A stretch of 45,646 bases of DNA from Rhodobacteraceae bacterium Water-Bin34 (GTDB lineage Bacteria; Pseudomonadota; Alphaproteobacteria; Rhodobacterales; Rhodobacteraceae). The position numbers were made by a program, and so were the translations under genes. The stretch covers positions 1 to 45,646 of the forward strand of contig FZLS01000016.1 of NCBI GenBank assembly GCA_900197625.1, given 5' to 3'. This document shows positions 8,728 through 17,929 of this stretch, one piece after another (positions within the stretch are counted from its first letter, which is position 1; every line of letters begins with the position of its first letter). Below the pieces are notes generated by a model. That model was not told where the DNA came from. It ran no database searches and worked only from the letters and a program-made list of their open reading frames with translations.

Positions 8728-9300
8728 ATGGTTACACTAAACAAAATATACACCAAAACTGGTGATGCTGGTGAAACTTCTTTAGGAAATGGGCAACGGG
8801 TTGGAAAACAATCTCTGCGAGTAAATGCCTATGGAACTGTTGATGAAACTAATGCAACTGTTGGTTTAGCACGTTTGCATTCAACTGGAGACATAGATAC
8901 CAGTCTAGCAATGATTCAAAATGATTTATTTGATTTAGGAGCTGATTTATGCCGCCCAGATATGGCTAATGATGCTGATGCAGAATATCCACCTTTACGC
9001 GTTAGCACTTCACAAGTTGAACGCTTGGAGACTGAAATTGACAAAATGAACAAAAACCTTTCTCCACTAAAAAGTTTTATTTTACCTGGTGGGTCAGAAC
9101 TTGCAGCCCATTTACATCTGTGTAGAACAATTTCACGCAGAGCAGAGAGAATATGTGTTGAACTAGCTACATTTGAAGATATCAATAAAGATGCCGTAAA
9201 ATACCTCAACCGCTTATCAGATTGGTTTTTTGTTGTTGGACGTGTTGCCAATAACAATGGTGAAAATGATATATTATGGATACCTGGAGCTAATCGTTAA
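8728..9300 (+). CDS. Cob(I)alamin adenosyltransferase, PduO type
   Basis: Transfers the adenosyl group of ATP to cob(I)alamin, giving coenzyme B12. The N-terminal ATP-binding motif YTKTGDAGETSLGNG lies at residues 7-21. VDETNATVGLAR follows, and the C-terminal CRTISRRAER helix with the conserved arginine and glutamate is at about 132-141. At 190 residues it is a full-length PduO-type enzyme. It is probably co-transcribed with the twin-TM gene. No cobalamin riboswitch is visible upstream. The dependent enzymes, such as methylmalonyl-CoA mutase, are not in the window. Confidence 0.93.
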   Translation: MVTLNKIYTKTGDAGETSLGNGQRVGKQSLRVNAYGTVDETNATVGLARLHSTGDIDTSLAMIQNDLFDLGADLCRPDMANDADAEYPPLRVSTSQVERLETEIDKMNKNLSPLKSFILPGGSELAAHLHLCRTISRRAERICVELATFEDINKDAVKYLNRLSDWFFVVGRVANNNGENDILWIPGANR

Positions 9301-9476
9301 TAATATCTAAGTCTATTGCAATTAAATTAAAAATTACCACCAAGAAAAGTTTATAGTTAACGCGGCGTAATAATGACTTAAACTGTCTATTTTGCACTTT
9401 TCGACATCTTATATTGTAGATACAAGACTATTGATAATAAAATTATATAAATCCCGATGATTTAGGAGAAATGCAT

Positions 9477-10238
9477 ATGAAAGTGTTAGTTCCCGTTAAA
9501 CGTGTAATTGATTACAACGTTAAGGTTCGCGTTAAAGCTGACGGAAGCGGCGTTGATCTTGCAAACGTTAAAATGTCTATGAACCCGTTTGATGAAATTG
9601 CTGTTGAGCAAGCTATTCGTTTAAAAGAAGCAGGCAAAGTTGACGAAATCATTGCTGTTTCAATTGGTGTTAAACAGTCTCAAGAAACATTAAGAACTGC
9701 TTTAGCAATGGGCGCTGATCGAGCAATCCTAATTGAAGCTACAGATGACGTTCATAATGATATCGAACCCTTATCAGTAGCAAAACTGTTAAAAGCAGTC
9801 ATAGATGAAGAACAACCACATTTAGTTCTTTGCGGCAAACAAGCGATTGATAATGATTTAAATGCTACCGGACAAATGCTTTCAGCATTGTTAGGTTGGT
9901 CGCAAGCAACATATGCATCAGAACTAGACATAGATGGTGATGATGCCATTGTAACTCGTGAAGTTGACGGTGGGTTGCAAACAATAAAAATAAAAATGCC
10001 AACAGTAATTACGGTAGATTTACGATTAAATGAACCTAGGTATGCATCTTTACCAAACATAATGAAGGCAAAGAAAAAACCAATGGATGAAAAATCTCCA
10101 ACAGACCTTGGCGTCGATATAACACCTAGATTAACAGTTATATCAACCTCTGAGCCAGCAGAAAGAGCTGCAGGTGTAAAAGTTGCTAACGTTACTGAAT
10201 TACTTACGAAACTTAAAGACGAAGCAGGAGTTATATAA
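9477..10238 (+). CDS. etfB: Electron transfer flavoprotein subunit beta
   Basis: The small subunit of ETF, the heterodimer that carries electrons from acyl-CoA and other flavin dehydrogenases to ETF-ubiquinone oxidoreductase. It begins [19 protein letters not shown] and has the family motifs [20 protein letters not shown] and [19 protein letters not shown], plus [15 protein letters not shown], which includes the recognition-loop region. An ATG two codons earlier (9471) exists, but AGGAG lies about eight bases before 9477, which fixes the start. The gene is coupled to etfA through a TAATG overlap. A 170-base upstream gap gives room for its own promoter, though I could not identify one confidently. 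Confidence 0.96.
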   Translation: MKVLVPVKRVIDYNVKVRVKADGSGVDLANVKMSMNPFDEIAVEQAIRLKEAGKVDEIIAVSIGVKQSQETLRTALAMGADRAILIEATDDVHNDIEPLSVAKLLKAVIDEEQPHLVLCGKQAIDNDLNATGQMLSALLGWSQATYASELDIDGDDAIVTREVDGGLQTIKIKMPTVITVDLRLNEPRYASLPNIMKAKKKPMDEKSPTDLGVDITPRLTVISTSEPAERAAGVKVANVTELLTKLKDEAGVI

Positions 10239-11164
10239 TGGCCGTACTTTTACTAGCAGAAATTGTAGGTGGTGAAATATCTATAGACCAAACTGGAAAA
10301 GCTTTGACTGCGGTACAAAAATTGGGTGATGTTACTCTATTGTGTGCTTCAGCTGATTGCTCTAAAGCGGCAGCAGCGGCATCAAAGTTAGAAGGAATTA
10401 AAAATATCCTTTGCGCTGACAGCCCATTTTTGCAAAATGGTTTAGCTGAACCAACTGCAGACTTGATAGTTTCATTAGCAGCTGACTATGAGCATATAGC
10501 GGCACCTGCTACATCAAATGCAAAAAATATTTTGCCAAGGGTTGCAGCATTATTAGACTCAATGGTCATTACTGATGTAACTGGTATTATTGATGCAGAA
10601 ACATTTGAGCGTCCAATTTATGCCGGAAATGCAATTCAAACAGTTAAATCGAGTGACGCAAAAAAGGTTGTTTCAATTAGAACCGCTGGTTTTGATGCAG
10701 CACTTGAAACTGGAAATGCATCAATTGAATCCATATCTGCATCAGGAAACTCAAATCTATCTGAATGGGTAGAAGATAAAGTCCAAACATCAGATAGACC
10801 AGAATTAACATCAGCAGAAATAGTCGTTTCAGGTGGACGTGGAGTTGGGTCAGAAGAAAGTTTTGCAATCATTGAAACACTTGCAGATAAACTTAATGCA
10901 GCTGTAGGAGCCTCTAGAGCTGCTGTTGACTCTGGATATGCCCCCAATGACTGGCAAGTTGGACAAACTGGAAAAGTGGTCGCTCCAAGCCTTTATATTG
11001 CTTGTGGAATTTCTGGAGCAATCCAACACTTGGCTGGCATGAAAGACTCCAAAATAATTGTAGCTATTAACAAAGATGAAGAGGCACCTATTTTTCAAGT
11101 TGCCGATTATGGGTTAGTAGCTGATTTATTTGATGCAGTTCCTGAGCTTTCAGACGCATTATAA
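10238..11164 (+). CDS. etfA: Electron transfer flavoprotein subunit alpha
   Basis: The FAD-carrying subunit of ETF. The C-terminal FAD domain is unmistakable: [13 protein letters not shown] from about residue 197, [25 protein letters not shown] at about 220-244, then [14 protein letters not shown] and [19 protein letters not shown]. The 308-residue length is normal. It overlaps etfB by one base. Its stop lies ten bases before a hairpin shared with the converging HPr gene. With etfB it forms a two-gene operon that feeds electrons from beta-oxidation and related dehydrogenases into the respiratory chain. Confidence 0.97.
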   Translation: MAVLLLAEIVGGEISIDQTGKALTAVQKLGDVTLLCASADCSKAAAAASKLEGIKNILCADSPFLQNGLAEPTADLIVSLAADYEHIAAPATSNAKNILPRVAALLDSMVITDVTGIIDAETFERPIYAGNAIQTVKSSDAKKVVSIRTAGFDAALETGNASIESISASGNSNLSEWVEDKVQTSDRPELTSAEIVVSGGRGVGSEESFAIIETLADKLNAAVGASRAAVDSGYAPNDWQVGQTGKVVAPSLYIACGISGAIQHLAGMKDSKIIVAINKDEEAPIFQVADYGLVADLFDAVPELSDAL

Positions 11165-11174
11165 TAAAAAACTT

Positions 11175-11198
11175 AAAGGCTCTAGATTTAGAGCCTTT
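11175..11198 (-). terminator. Shared hairpin terminator between etfA and ptsH
   Basis: A perfect 10-bp stem AAAGGCTCTA / TAGAGCCTTT with a four-base loop sits between the converging stops of etfA and the HPr gene. Read on the minus strand the stem is followed by AGTTTTTTATT, a good intrinsic terminator for HPr. Read on the plus strand the following sequence is less T-rich, so termination of etfA there is less certain. Confidence 0.75.
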
Positions 11199-11221
11199 GA
11201 GCCTTAATATAAATAGCCAAA

Positions 11222-11488
11222 CTAACTACCTTCTCCAAAGAAGCTATTGATCAAATTTGTCAAAGCATACGAAAGATTTTTTGCCTCGGGTCCTGAAGTG
11301 TTAATTTCAATATAAGAACCCTTAGATGCGGCTAGCATCATTAAACCCATTATAGAACTTCCAGTTACATCTAATCCATCTTTGGATACAATAACTGAAG
11401 CATCATGGCTTTCTACAACTTCAACAAACTTTGCTGAAGCTCGCGCATGTAAGCCTTTTTCATTAATAATTTTAATTTTACTTTTCAT
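11222..11488 (-). CDS. ptsH: Phosphocarrier protein HPr
   Basis: The small histidine phosphocarrier of the PTS. The active-site motif is KGLHARASAKF with histidine 14. The regulatory serine motif DVTGSSIMGLMML puts serine 45 at the position that HprK phosphorylates in its targets. At 88 residues it is the normal size. It lies nine bases after the EIIA gene, with HprK upstream of both. No EI gene and no sugar permease is in the window, consistent with the regulatory, non-transport PTS of alphaproteobacteria. Confidence 0.95.
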   Translation of the reverse strand: MKSKIKIINEKGLHARASAKFVEVVESHDASVIVSKDGLDVTGSSIMGLMMLAASKGSYIEINTSGPEAKNLSYALTNLINSFFGEGS

Positions 11489-11497
11489 AAAAAATTT

Positions 11498-11893
11498 CTA
11501 AATACCCGCTGAACCGTTACAGCAGTTAATATATTTTTTTCCAGCTTCCATGGAAACATTTAATGCTTGATCAACACTCATAGAGCGGGATTTAGCAAGT
11601 TTAAGTAGCATTGGAAGATTTGCCCCGTAAAGAATTCTACGGTTATCACAATCACAAGCCTTCATAGATAAATTAGATGGCGAGCCACCAAACATATCTG
11701 TAACGACAATAACACCTGTCCCATTATCTACTAAATTTGCAACATCACATATTTCAGACTGTTTTTTTGAGCGATCACATTCAGCAGCAATGGATACTGC
11801 TTTAATGCCTTGTTGTGGACCCATAACATGAACTATTGCAGCTAAATATTCTTCTGCTAGCCTACCATGTCCAACAATTACAATCCCAATCAC
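11498..11893 (-). CDS. PTS EIIA component, mannose-family (regulatory)
   Basis: A mannose-type EIIA domain protein. From the GTG start it reads MIGIVIVGHGRLAEEYLAA, with the phosphorylatable histidine at about residue 9. VTDMFGGSPSNLSM at about 67-80 is the second family signature. I place the start at GTG 11893, because AGGAG lies ten bases upstream and the protein then matches the family N-terminus; the frame extends to a TTG at 11914, which would put the start ahead of that site. It lies between HprK and HPr, as in other alphaproteobacteria, where this EIIA accepts phosphate from HPr and signals nutrient state. It ends nine bases before HPr. Confidence 0.9.
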   Translation of the reverse strand: MIGIVIVGHGRLAEEYLAAIVHVMGPQQGIKAVSIAAECDRSKKQSEICDVANLVDNGTGVIVVTDMFGGSPSNLSMKACDCDNRRILYGANLPMLLKLAKSRSMSVDQALNVSMEAGKKYINCCNGSAGI

Positions 11894-12105
11894 TCGGATA
11901 ATTCTCCTAAGCAACGTATAATTTCGTTACGTTTTTTACTCATTATAATTCGGCTTAATTAGCCACATTTATTAAAATTAAACTATATGTATTTATTAAG
12001 TCATGGCAACCAGCCACACTAAATTCAAAACCTTAATAAACCGATTCTAATATTTATTTAATAACTTTTTTAAAAAATCTAAATAATAAATCAAAATAAA
12101 TTTAA

Positions 12106-12537
12106 TTACTCAGCAGCAAATCCCTTTTTGAAAAATTGCATAGCAACACTGTGCAAATTTGGGATATTACCTCCATAGATTAATGGAACATTACAACTAT
12201 CTAAATTTATAAAACGTCGTTTTGGAAATCTTATTTTTTCAACTTCAGACAAGTTTATAACCAAATCTATATTTGTATTTTTTGTATAATCACAGTTTAA
12301 TATGCCCACTTTAGAAATTTCAATTTTACCCATAATGTTGGGCGGACTTGTTGCGATGATTCTATTATCACATACATTGAGGTTTATATAATCATCTCCT
12401 ACTAAAGTTGCGCCAATTGACATGCATGCAATCGCTAAAGATGACTTTCCACTTCTTGGAGCACCTAATATTAGCAAACCTTTTCCATTAAAGTCGACAC
12501 AAGAACCATGTTGTATGCCAATTTTTAGTTTAATCAT
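12106..12537 (-). CDS. hprK: HPr kinase/phosphorylase, short alphaproteobacterial form
   Basis: A 143-residue protein equal to the catalytic C-terminal domain of HprK; the N-terminal domain of Gram-positive HprK is absent, as is usual in alphaproteobacteria. The P-loop GAPRSGKSSLA is at residues 25-35 and GDDYINL at about 47-53 holds the acidic residues. The C-terminal QFFKKGFAAE is short. It phosphorylates and dephosphorylates the serine of HPr. It is divergent from pckA. The usual neighbours ChvI/ChvG upstream and RapZ downstream are missing: 191 bases of AT-rich sequence with no RapZ frame separate it from the EIIA start. Confidence 0.9.
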   Translation of the reverse strand: MIKLKIGIQHGSCVDFNGKGLLILGAPRSGKSSLAIACMSIGATLVGDDYINLNVCDNRIIATSPPNIMGKIEISKVGILNCDYTKNTNIDLVINLSEVEKIRFPKRRFINLDSCNVPLIYGGNIPNLHSVAMQFFKKGFAAE

Positions 12538-12710
12538 AAATTTATTGCCGGTTTCTTGATTCGAGAATTATACAAACTTAGATTCAAAAATTATAATAAT
12601 AGTACTCTACAGATAATTTATATTCAGTCAAAATATCGAAATTTTTGTATTTATATGTCATTATTGTTCAATAAATTTTATTGCTATTAAATTTTTACAT
12701 AAAAAAAAAT

Positions 12711-12726
12711 TTGTTAGCGCTAACAA
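12711..12726. promoter_or_regulatory. Perfect 16-bp palindrome, LacI-type operator candidate upstream of pckA
   Basis: TTGTTAGCGCTAACAA is a perfect palindrome in the divergent hprK/pckA region, 86 bases before the pckA start. Its shape (even length, GCGC centre, TTGTTA arms) is typical of LacI/GalR-family operators. A LacI/GalR-type regulator, PckR, controls pckA in Sinorhizobium, so such a site is plausible here, but no regulator gene is in the window and binding is inferred. Confidence 0.7.
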
Positions 12727-12812
12727 TAGGATAAGGCTGTCGACACTCTTTAAATCGTCCGATATAGCAAAAACATATCTGCTAAAAACTTGTTGAACAA
12801 GGAGCACATCTA

Positions 12813-14417
12813 ATGATTGTCGGACGCGTTAATCCAAATCAAACTTTAGAAGACAATGGGATTTCCAACACAGCGAAAGTATTTTACAATCTCAGAAATC
12901 ATGACCTTATAACAGAGGCGATAAAACGTGATGAAGGCGTACTTGGTAATGGTGGATCTTTTTTAGTTTCCACTGGAAAGTACACTGGCCGATCACCAAA
13001 AGATAAATTTGTTGTAAATGAAAAAAGTGTTAAAGATACAATTTGGTGGGAAAATAATTCACCAATGGAGACATCAGCATTTAACCAATTAAAATCTGAC
13101 ATGTTAGATCATATGGTTCAAAAAGAATACTTTGTTCAAGATCTTTATGGTGGTTCCGATCCTGCACATAAGTTAAATGTTCGAATGATCACTGAACTTG
13201 CCTGGCACAGTCTTTTCATTCGGACAATGTTACGTAGACCAGAAACTAAAGAGTTAGACAGTTTCATACCAGAATTCACAGTAATTAATTGCCCATCTTT
13301 TAATTCAAATCCATCAAAACATGGGTGTAGATCAGATGTCGTTATTGCAATTTCATTTGAACAAAAAACTATTTTAATTGCAGGCACAGAATATGCTGGC
13401 GAAAATAAAAAATCTATCTTTTCAATTTTAAATTATCTTTTGCCTGAAAAAAATATTATGCCGATGCATTGTTCTGCGAACCATGCAATAGGAGATACAA
13501 CTGATACCGCAGTTTTCTTTGGCTTATCAGGAACTGGTAAAACAACTCTTTCTGCAGATCCAAATCGTGTTCTAATAGGTGATGATGAACATGGCTGGTC
13601 TGATAATACGACATTTAATTTTGAAGGTGGGTGTTATGCTAAAACCATCAATTTATCTTCAGAAGCAGAACCAGAAATTCATGCAACAACTGAAAAATTT
13701 GGAACAGTTGTAGAAAACATGATTTATGATGACTATACAAAAGAATTAGATTTTAATGATGACAGCCTAACTGCTAATATGCGATGTGCTTACCCTCTAG
13801 AATATATATCTAATGCTTCAGAAACTGCGATTGGAGGTCAGCCAAATAATATCATAATGTTGACCTGTGATGCATTCGGTGTTTTGCCACCAATCGCAAG
13901 ATTGTCACCAGAACAAGCTATGTATCATTTCCTTTCAGGATTCACATCAAAGGTAGCAGGTACAGAACGAGGAGTTACTGAACCTCAGCCAACTTTTTCT
14001 ACATGTTTCGGAGCACCATTTATGCCGCGTAGGCCAGAAGTTTATGGAGCTTTACTGCGTGATAAAATTGCAAAGAATCAGTCAAAATGTTGGCTGGTTA
14101 ATACGGGCTGGACTGGTGGAGCATACGGTAAAGGCTCTAGAATGCCAATTAAAGCTACCCGGGCATTACTAACTGCAGCCTTAAATGGTTCTCTTAACAA
14201 CAGCTTATACCGAAAAGATGATAATTTTGGCTTTGAAGTACCAACTTATTTAGATGGGGTTGATACATCATTGCTAAATCCCCGGGATACATGGGAAGAC
14301 AAATCTGCTTATGATACAGCTGCATCAAAACTTGTTTCAATGTTCATAAATAATTTTGCTCAATATGAAAATTTTGTTGGACCATCAGTTTTGGCTCAAG
14401 CAATTAAAAATAATTAG
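12813..14417 (+). CDS. pckA: Phosphoenolpyruvate carboxykinase (ATP)
   Basis: The gluconeogenic enzyme converting oxaloacetate and ATP to phosphoenolpyruvate, CO2 and ADP. The ATP-type P-loop [13 protein letters not shown] is at about residues 236-248, followed by IGDDEHGW. Upstream are [10 protein letters not shown] at about 53-62 and [23 protein letters not shown] is near the end. At 534 residues it is full length. The start has AAGGAGC upstream. It is divergent from the HprK/EIIA/HPr genes, a conserved alphaproteobacterial arrangement linking the PTS signal to gluconeogenesis. The palindrome at 12711 suggests repression or activation by a LacI-family protein. Confidence 0.97.
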   Translation: MIVGRVNPNQTLEDNGISNTAKVFYNLRNHDLITEAIKRDEGVLGNGGSFLVSTGKYTGRSPKDKFVVNEKSVKDTIWWENNSPMETSAFNQLKSDMLDHMVQKEYFVQDLYGGSDPAHKLNVRMITELAWHSLFIRTMLRRPETKELDSFIPEFTVINCPSFNSNPSKHGCRSDVVIAISFEQKTILIAGTEYAGENKKSIFSILNYLLPEKNIMPMHCSANHAIGDTTDTAVFFGLSGTGKTTLSADPNRVLIGDDEHGWSDNTTFNFEGGCYAKTINLSSEAEPEIHATTEKFGTVVENMIYDDYTKELDFNDDSLTANMRCAYPLEYISNASETAIGGQPNNIIMLTCDAFGVLPPIARLSPEQAMYHFLSGFTSKVAGTERGVTEPQPTFSTCFGAPFMPRRPEVYGALLRDKIAKNQSKCWLVNTGWTGGAYGKGSRMPIKATRALLTAALNGSLNNSLYRKDDNFGFEVPTYLDGVDTSLLNPRDTWEDKSAYDTAASKLVSMFINNFAQYENFVGPSVLAQAIKNN

Positions 14418-14420
14418 ATA

Positions 14421-15152
14421 TTAGTTATATTTTTTATTTTCTAAACGAACAATCAAACGGCTTCTAGCTTCTGGCAATTGTCGTTCTCCCAAAGACTCTG
14501 CCAACCAAGTTGTGAGAAAATGACCTGTGGTTTTTAAACTATCTAGCAAATCTTCACGACTTGCAGCTTCAAATTTATTTCGTAGAAAGCTTGGTAGTGG
14601 CAAAAGCCTATCTTTCCATTCTCCAGCAGCTTTTCTACTCACTGCACGACCTGATTTTGGTGAAACATAAATCAAATCTTGTGTTACATCCGTTACTGCA
14701 CATGATGTCAAATCTAGCCCAAATCCCATTTCTTCAAGGACTTGCAATTCCCAGAGTGCATAAAGTGGCTCCCAATCACCTCCAGAGTTTAATGTATCCA
14801 TTAATTTTAAAGTACTTTTATAGAGATCAATTAAAGGCATTCTCTCTGGAAAAGAAAAAGTAATAATTGAACAAATTGAGCTCAATGCTGCCAATCTTAA
14901 CCTGTCATCAAACATATCAGAACGACTTTCCAGTTGTTCAACACGGTAATTTCCTAAATGCTCTTCCAATCGTGCGCGCCATTCTAATTTAACTTGTGAG
15001 CCAGGTTGTAATGTTGCTGCCATTTTTCTAGAAGCACCACCTCGGACGACACCCGAGTGACGCCCATGTGATGGGGTCAATGTATCAATGATAACTGAGC
15101 TTTCACCGTACTTACGTACGGATACAATCACTCCTTCGCTAGTCCATTCCAT
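14421..15152 (-). CDS. recO: DNA repair protein RecO
   Basis: Helps RecR load RecA onto SSB-coated single-stranded DNA in the RecFOR pathway. The N-terminal OB fold starts MEWTSEGVIVSVRKYGESSVIIDTLTPSHGRHSGVVRGG, which is highly characteristic. The central helical region includes LYALWELQVLEEMGFGLDLTSC at about 134-155. At 243 residues it is normal. It is the last gene of the lepB-rnc-era-DUF1491-recO run, eight bases after DUF1491, and converges on pckA with only three bases between the stops. recR is also in this window, at 41 kb. Confidence 0.93.
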   Translation of the reverse strand: MEWTSEGVIVSVRKYGESSVIIDTLTPSHGRHSGVVRGGASRKMAATLQPGSQVKLEWRARLEEHLGNYRVEQLESRSDMFDDRLRLAALSSICSIITFSFPERMPLIDLYKSTLKLMDTLNSGGDWEPLYALWELQVLEEMGFGLDLTSCAVTDVTQDLIYVSPKSGRAVSRKAAGEWKDRLLPLPSFLRNKFEAASREDLLDSLKTTGHFLTTWLAESLGERQLPEARSRLIVRLENKKYN

Positions 15153-15160
15153 TATTTATA

Positions 15161-15493
15161 TTAGGCATTTAAGCTCTTATCGTCTAGTAGATGTCTTCCA
15201 TTTTTATCTTCTACTTCAAGCACCCATAGATCAGCATCAAACTTTAACTGTTGTGTTATGGTGTTATCAATTTCTGTTTCAGACGCTGCTGAAAAAAGAG
15301 ACCATTCTCTATCAAAATTCTCATTTAAGGTTCTATGAAAAAGTTCTGCATTTCCATCTAGTCTGTTTAGTTTTATCAGAATCGATCCGGCAGTATTGTC
15401 TCCCTTTTTTACAACAAAAGCAGGTATTTCTAGAAGCTGTAATCGCTTTCTGTATGCCGATATCCAAAATTCTGTAGTTATGCGCGCATTCAT
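15161..15493 (-). CDS. DUF1491 family protein
   Basis: A 110-residue protein of unknown function matching what I know as DUF1491, an alphaproteobacterial family: the start NARITTEFWISAYRKRLQL and the later GSILIKLNRLDG, followed by a WSLFSA segment and FDADLWVLEVEDKNGRHLLD at the end. It is mixed alpha/beta by appearance, with no signal peptide or membrane helix. It overlaps the end of era by four bases and precedes recO by eight, so it is certainly in the operon. This position is conserved, which hints at a role in translation or DNA repair, but no activity is known to me. Confidence 0.85.
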   Translation of the reverse strand: MNARITTEFWISAYRKRLQLLEIPAFVVKKGDNTAGSILIKLNRLDGNAELFHRTLNENFDREWSLFSAASETEIDNTITQQLKFDADLWVLEVEDKNGRHLLDDKSLNA

Positions 15494-16401
15494 TTTGTAT
15501 CTTTAAAATTTAGACCCATTTCAGTATACCGCTCAGCTTCATTTTCCCAATTAGGCCTTACCCGAACCTGCAAGAACAAGTGAACTTCGCGGCCCATCAT
15601 TTCTTTTAATTCATTCCTAGACGCCATCGAAACACTTTTTATTGTCTCACCTTTAGGCCCTAAAGCTATGCCTTTATGTCCTTCACGTGCAACATAAATT
15701 ACTTGCTCAATACGAACAGAGCCATCTTTTTTTTCATCCCATTTTTCCGTTTCAACAGTTAGGGTATAAGGTAATTCTTGATGAAGTCTTAACATTAGTT
15801 TTTCACGAGTCATTTCAGCTGCAATCATTCGCATTGGAACATCTGCGATTTGGTCTTCAGGGTATAAATACGGTCCAACTGGTAAATTTTCAGAAAGCCA
15901 GTCTTGAAGAACTTTTACGCCATATCCTTTTTCTGCAGAAATCATAAATGTTTCTTCAAAATTTAATCTTTGGTTTAAACTCTGTGTTAAGCTCAAAAGT
16001 GCATCAGATTTAATCTTATCAATTTTGTTAATTGCTAGTATTAATCTTTGATCTTTTACATCACGTTTTTCTAGGCCTTCCAGTATCATTTCTACGCCAG
16101 AAGTTATACCTCGGTGAGCTTCTACAATTAACACAACAATGTCTGCATCTGCTGCGCCACTCCAAGCAGCAGCAACCATTGCCTTGTCTAGTTTTCGCCT
16201 TGTTTTGAATAGCCCAGGCGTATCCACGAAAACCAACTGGGAATTTTCTTGCATTGCAATTCCCCTGATACGGGCCCGAGTAGTTTGAACTTTATGTGTA
16301 ACAATTGACACCTTAGCGCCAACAATACGATTCATTAAAGTGGATTTACCGGCATTCGGCTCACCAATTAACGCTACAAATCCACATTTTGTATTTTTCA
16401 T
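15490..16401 (-). CDS. era: GTPase Era
   Basis: Essential GTPase that binds the 3' end of 16S rRNA during small-subunit assembly. G1 is GEPNAGKS at residues 13-20, the effector loop is HKVQTTRARIRGI, G3 is VDTPGLF at about 58-64 and G4 is NKID at about 125. The C-terminal KH domain is seen in VIYVAREGHKGIALGPKGETIKSV at about 231-254. At 303 residues it is full length. It starts two bases after the rnc stop and is the middle of the lepB-rnc-era-recO run. Confidence 0.97.
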   Translation of the reverse strand: MKNTKCGFVALIGEPNAGKSTLMNRIVGAKVSIVTHKVQTTRARIRGIAMQENSQLVFVDTPGLFKTRRKLDKAMVAAAWSGAADADIVVLIVEAHRGITSGVEMILEGLEKRDVKDQRLILAINKIDKIKSDALLSLTQSLNQRLNFEETFMISAEKGYGVKVLQDWLSENLPVGPYLYPEDQIADVPMRMIAAEMTREKLMLRLHQELPYTLTVETEKWDEKKDGSVRIEQVIYVAREGHKGIALGPKGETIKSVSMASRNELKEMMGREVHLFLQVRVRPNWENEAERYTEMGLNFKDTK

Positions 16402-16403
16402 AT

Positions 16404-17084
16404 CTATCTCTCTAACTGACTCAAAAGGTCTGCAGCAGCTTCTTGACTTGCTGCTCGTTTTGATTGCGCCTTTGCTTTAGCGCTTTGGCCTGTTTCTAGA
16501 CTTACTTCAATTGTAAATATGGGCGCATGATCAGGGCCAGATCTACCAACTTCAGTATACTTTGGTGTAGGCAATTTTTTAGCTTGAGCCCATTCTTGTA
16601 ATATTGTTTTTGAATCCCGAGCATCATGAGCAGCATTATTTATGTGATTTTCCCATAATCTTAATACAACATCTCTCGCTATTTCAAAGCCAGCATCAAG
16701 ATATACTGCTCCAATTACAGCTTCCATCGCATCGCCAAGAACTGCTATTTTTCGTCTTCCTCCTGATAACATCTCAGACCTACCCATTTTCAAGGCTTCA
16801 CCAAGTCTTATCCCGACAGCAATCTCAGCACATGTCTCTTTACGAACAAGTGCATTAAACCTAGGTGCCAATAAACCTTCTGCCGCATCTGAATCTTTGT
16901 GAAATAAAGCATCACTAATTGATAATCCAAGCACCCGATCACCTAAAAATTCAAACCTTTGATTGTCTCCACGGGTAGCTGATGACAAGGAAGAATGAGT
17001 CATCGCTTGAATTAAAAGTTCAGGCTTATGAAAATTATGGCCTAATCGCTTTGAGAACGCAGTTAGTTCAGCTGAGGGCTTCAA
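16404..17084 (-). CDS. rnc: Ribonuclease III
   Basis: Double-strand-specific endoribonuclease that processes rRNA precursors and regulates mRNAs. The signature [18 protein letters not shown] at about residues 41-58 and the catalytic acidic residues in [16 protein letters not shown] at about 115-130 are present. The dsRNA-binding domain lies in the C-terminal third, with [20 protein letters not shown] and the closing [17 protein letters not shown]. At 226 residues it is complete. It overlaps lepB by four bases and ends two bases before era. Confidence 0.97.
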   Translation of the reverse strand: MKPSAELTAFSKRLGHNFHKPELLIQAMTHSSLSSATRGDNQRFEFLGDRVLGLSISDALFHKDSDAAEGLLAPRFNALVRKETCAEIAVGIRLGEALKMGRSEMLSGGRRKIAVLGDAMEAVIGAVYLDAGFEIARDVVLRLWENHINNAAHDARDSKTILQEWAQAKKLPTPKYTEVGRSGPDHAPIFTIEVSLETGQSAKAKAQSKRAASQEAAADLLSQLER

Positions 17085-17866
17085 TTTAATGCCTTAAAAA
17101 ATCGATCTTTTCGCCATGTCCAAAAATACAAAATTCTTGACCCAGCAGATGAGAAAATCACACGATCTGCACGCCCTATTAACTGCTCAAAAGGTACGAA
17201 ACCCACACCTCCAATATTTGCTGGTATTCGGCTATCTCCAGAATTATCTCTATTGTCTCCCATAAAGAAATATTGCCCCTTAGGAACAGTAAATACTGGT
17301 GTATTATCTGCAAATGTTTCGGCAATATTCAATACATTATGTTCAACACCGTTTGGTAGCGTCTCTATTGCCAAATCTTTCTTACAATCTGCTCCAAGCC
17401 CAACAGGATCATTTGCACAACGTGGAATATTCTTCATAGGTCCTTGTTGGCTTTTTACTTCTATAAAGGATTTTGTTTGTACCTGAGGGACCAGTTTATC
17501 ATTTAAATATAAAACTCCATTTTTCATTTGCACTCGATCACCTGGAAGACCAATTAAGCGTTTTATGAAATCAACTTGTGTTGAAGGGTGTTTAAAAACA
17601 ACAATATCTCCTCGTTCAGGCTCATTGCCAAATATACGTCCAGAAAATGGACACATAGAAAATGGACACGAGTGACGCGAGTAACCGTAAGCCATTTTAT
17701 TCACAAACATAAAATCACCTATTAACAAAGTGTTCTTCATAGACCCTGATGGAATCCAAAATGGTTGAAAAAATATGGTGCGTACAACTCCTGCAATTAA
17801 CAATGCATAGACAACTGTTTTAATTAATTCACCAATTCCATCTTCTTTTTTTTGTTTGACTGCCAT
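17081..17866 (-). CDS. lepB: Signal peptidase I
   Basis: Inner-membrane serine protease that removes Sec and Tat signal peptides. One N-terminal helix (about residues 14-32) anchors it. The nucleophile is serine 42 in [15 protein letters not shown] and the general base is lysine 102 in [12 protein letters not shown]. The [12 protein letters not shown] box is near residue 207. An insert with [15 protein letters not shown] at about 66-80 carries two cysteines and is common in alphaproteobacterial LepB. It overlaps rnc by four bases; 63 bases separate it from acpS upstream. Confidence 0.96.
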   Translation of the reverse strand: MAVKQKKEDGIGELIKTVVYALLIAGVVRTIFFQPFWIPSGSMKNTLLIGDFMFVNKMAYGYSRHSCPFSMCPFSGRIFGNEPERGDIVVFKHPSTQVDFIKRLIGLPGDRVQMKNGVLYLNDKLVPQVQTKSFIEVKSQQGPMKNIPRCANDPVGLGADCKKDLAIETLPNGVEHNVLNIAETFADNTPVFTVPKGQYFFMGDNRDNSGDSRIPANIGGVGFVPFEQLIGRADRVIFSSAGSRILYFWTWRKDRFFKALN

Positions 17867-17929
17867 TTTAAACTCTTGAATTTATTTTAATATTACTTGG
17901 GCTAATGCTTTCTTATAGTCAACCTGTCA

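Noticed and set aside
9400-9440. Imperfect 19-base palindrome near CTTATATTGTAGATACAAG upstream of etfB
   Set aside because: Only 12 of 19 positions are symmetric and it is AT-rich; in such sequence this is expected by chance.
12701-12709. Run of nine A bases upstream of pckA
   Set aside because: Homopolymer runs are common in this AT-rich sequence and it is not placed at a promoter I can identify.
15088-15477. 129-codon open frame on the plus strand across recO and DUF1491
   Set aside because: It is antisense to two clear genes, is rich in leucine and tyrosine without pattern, and has no family resemblance.
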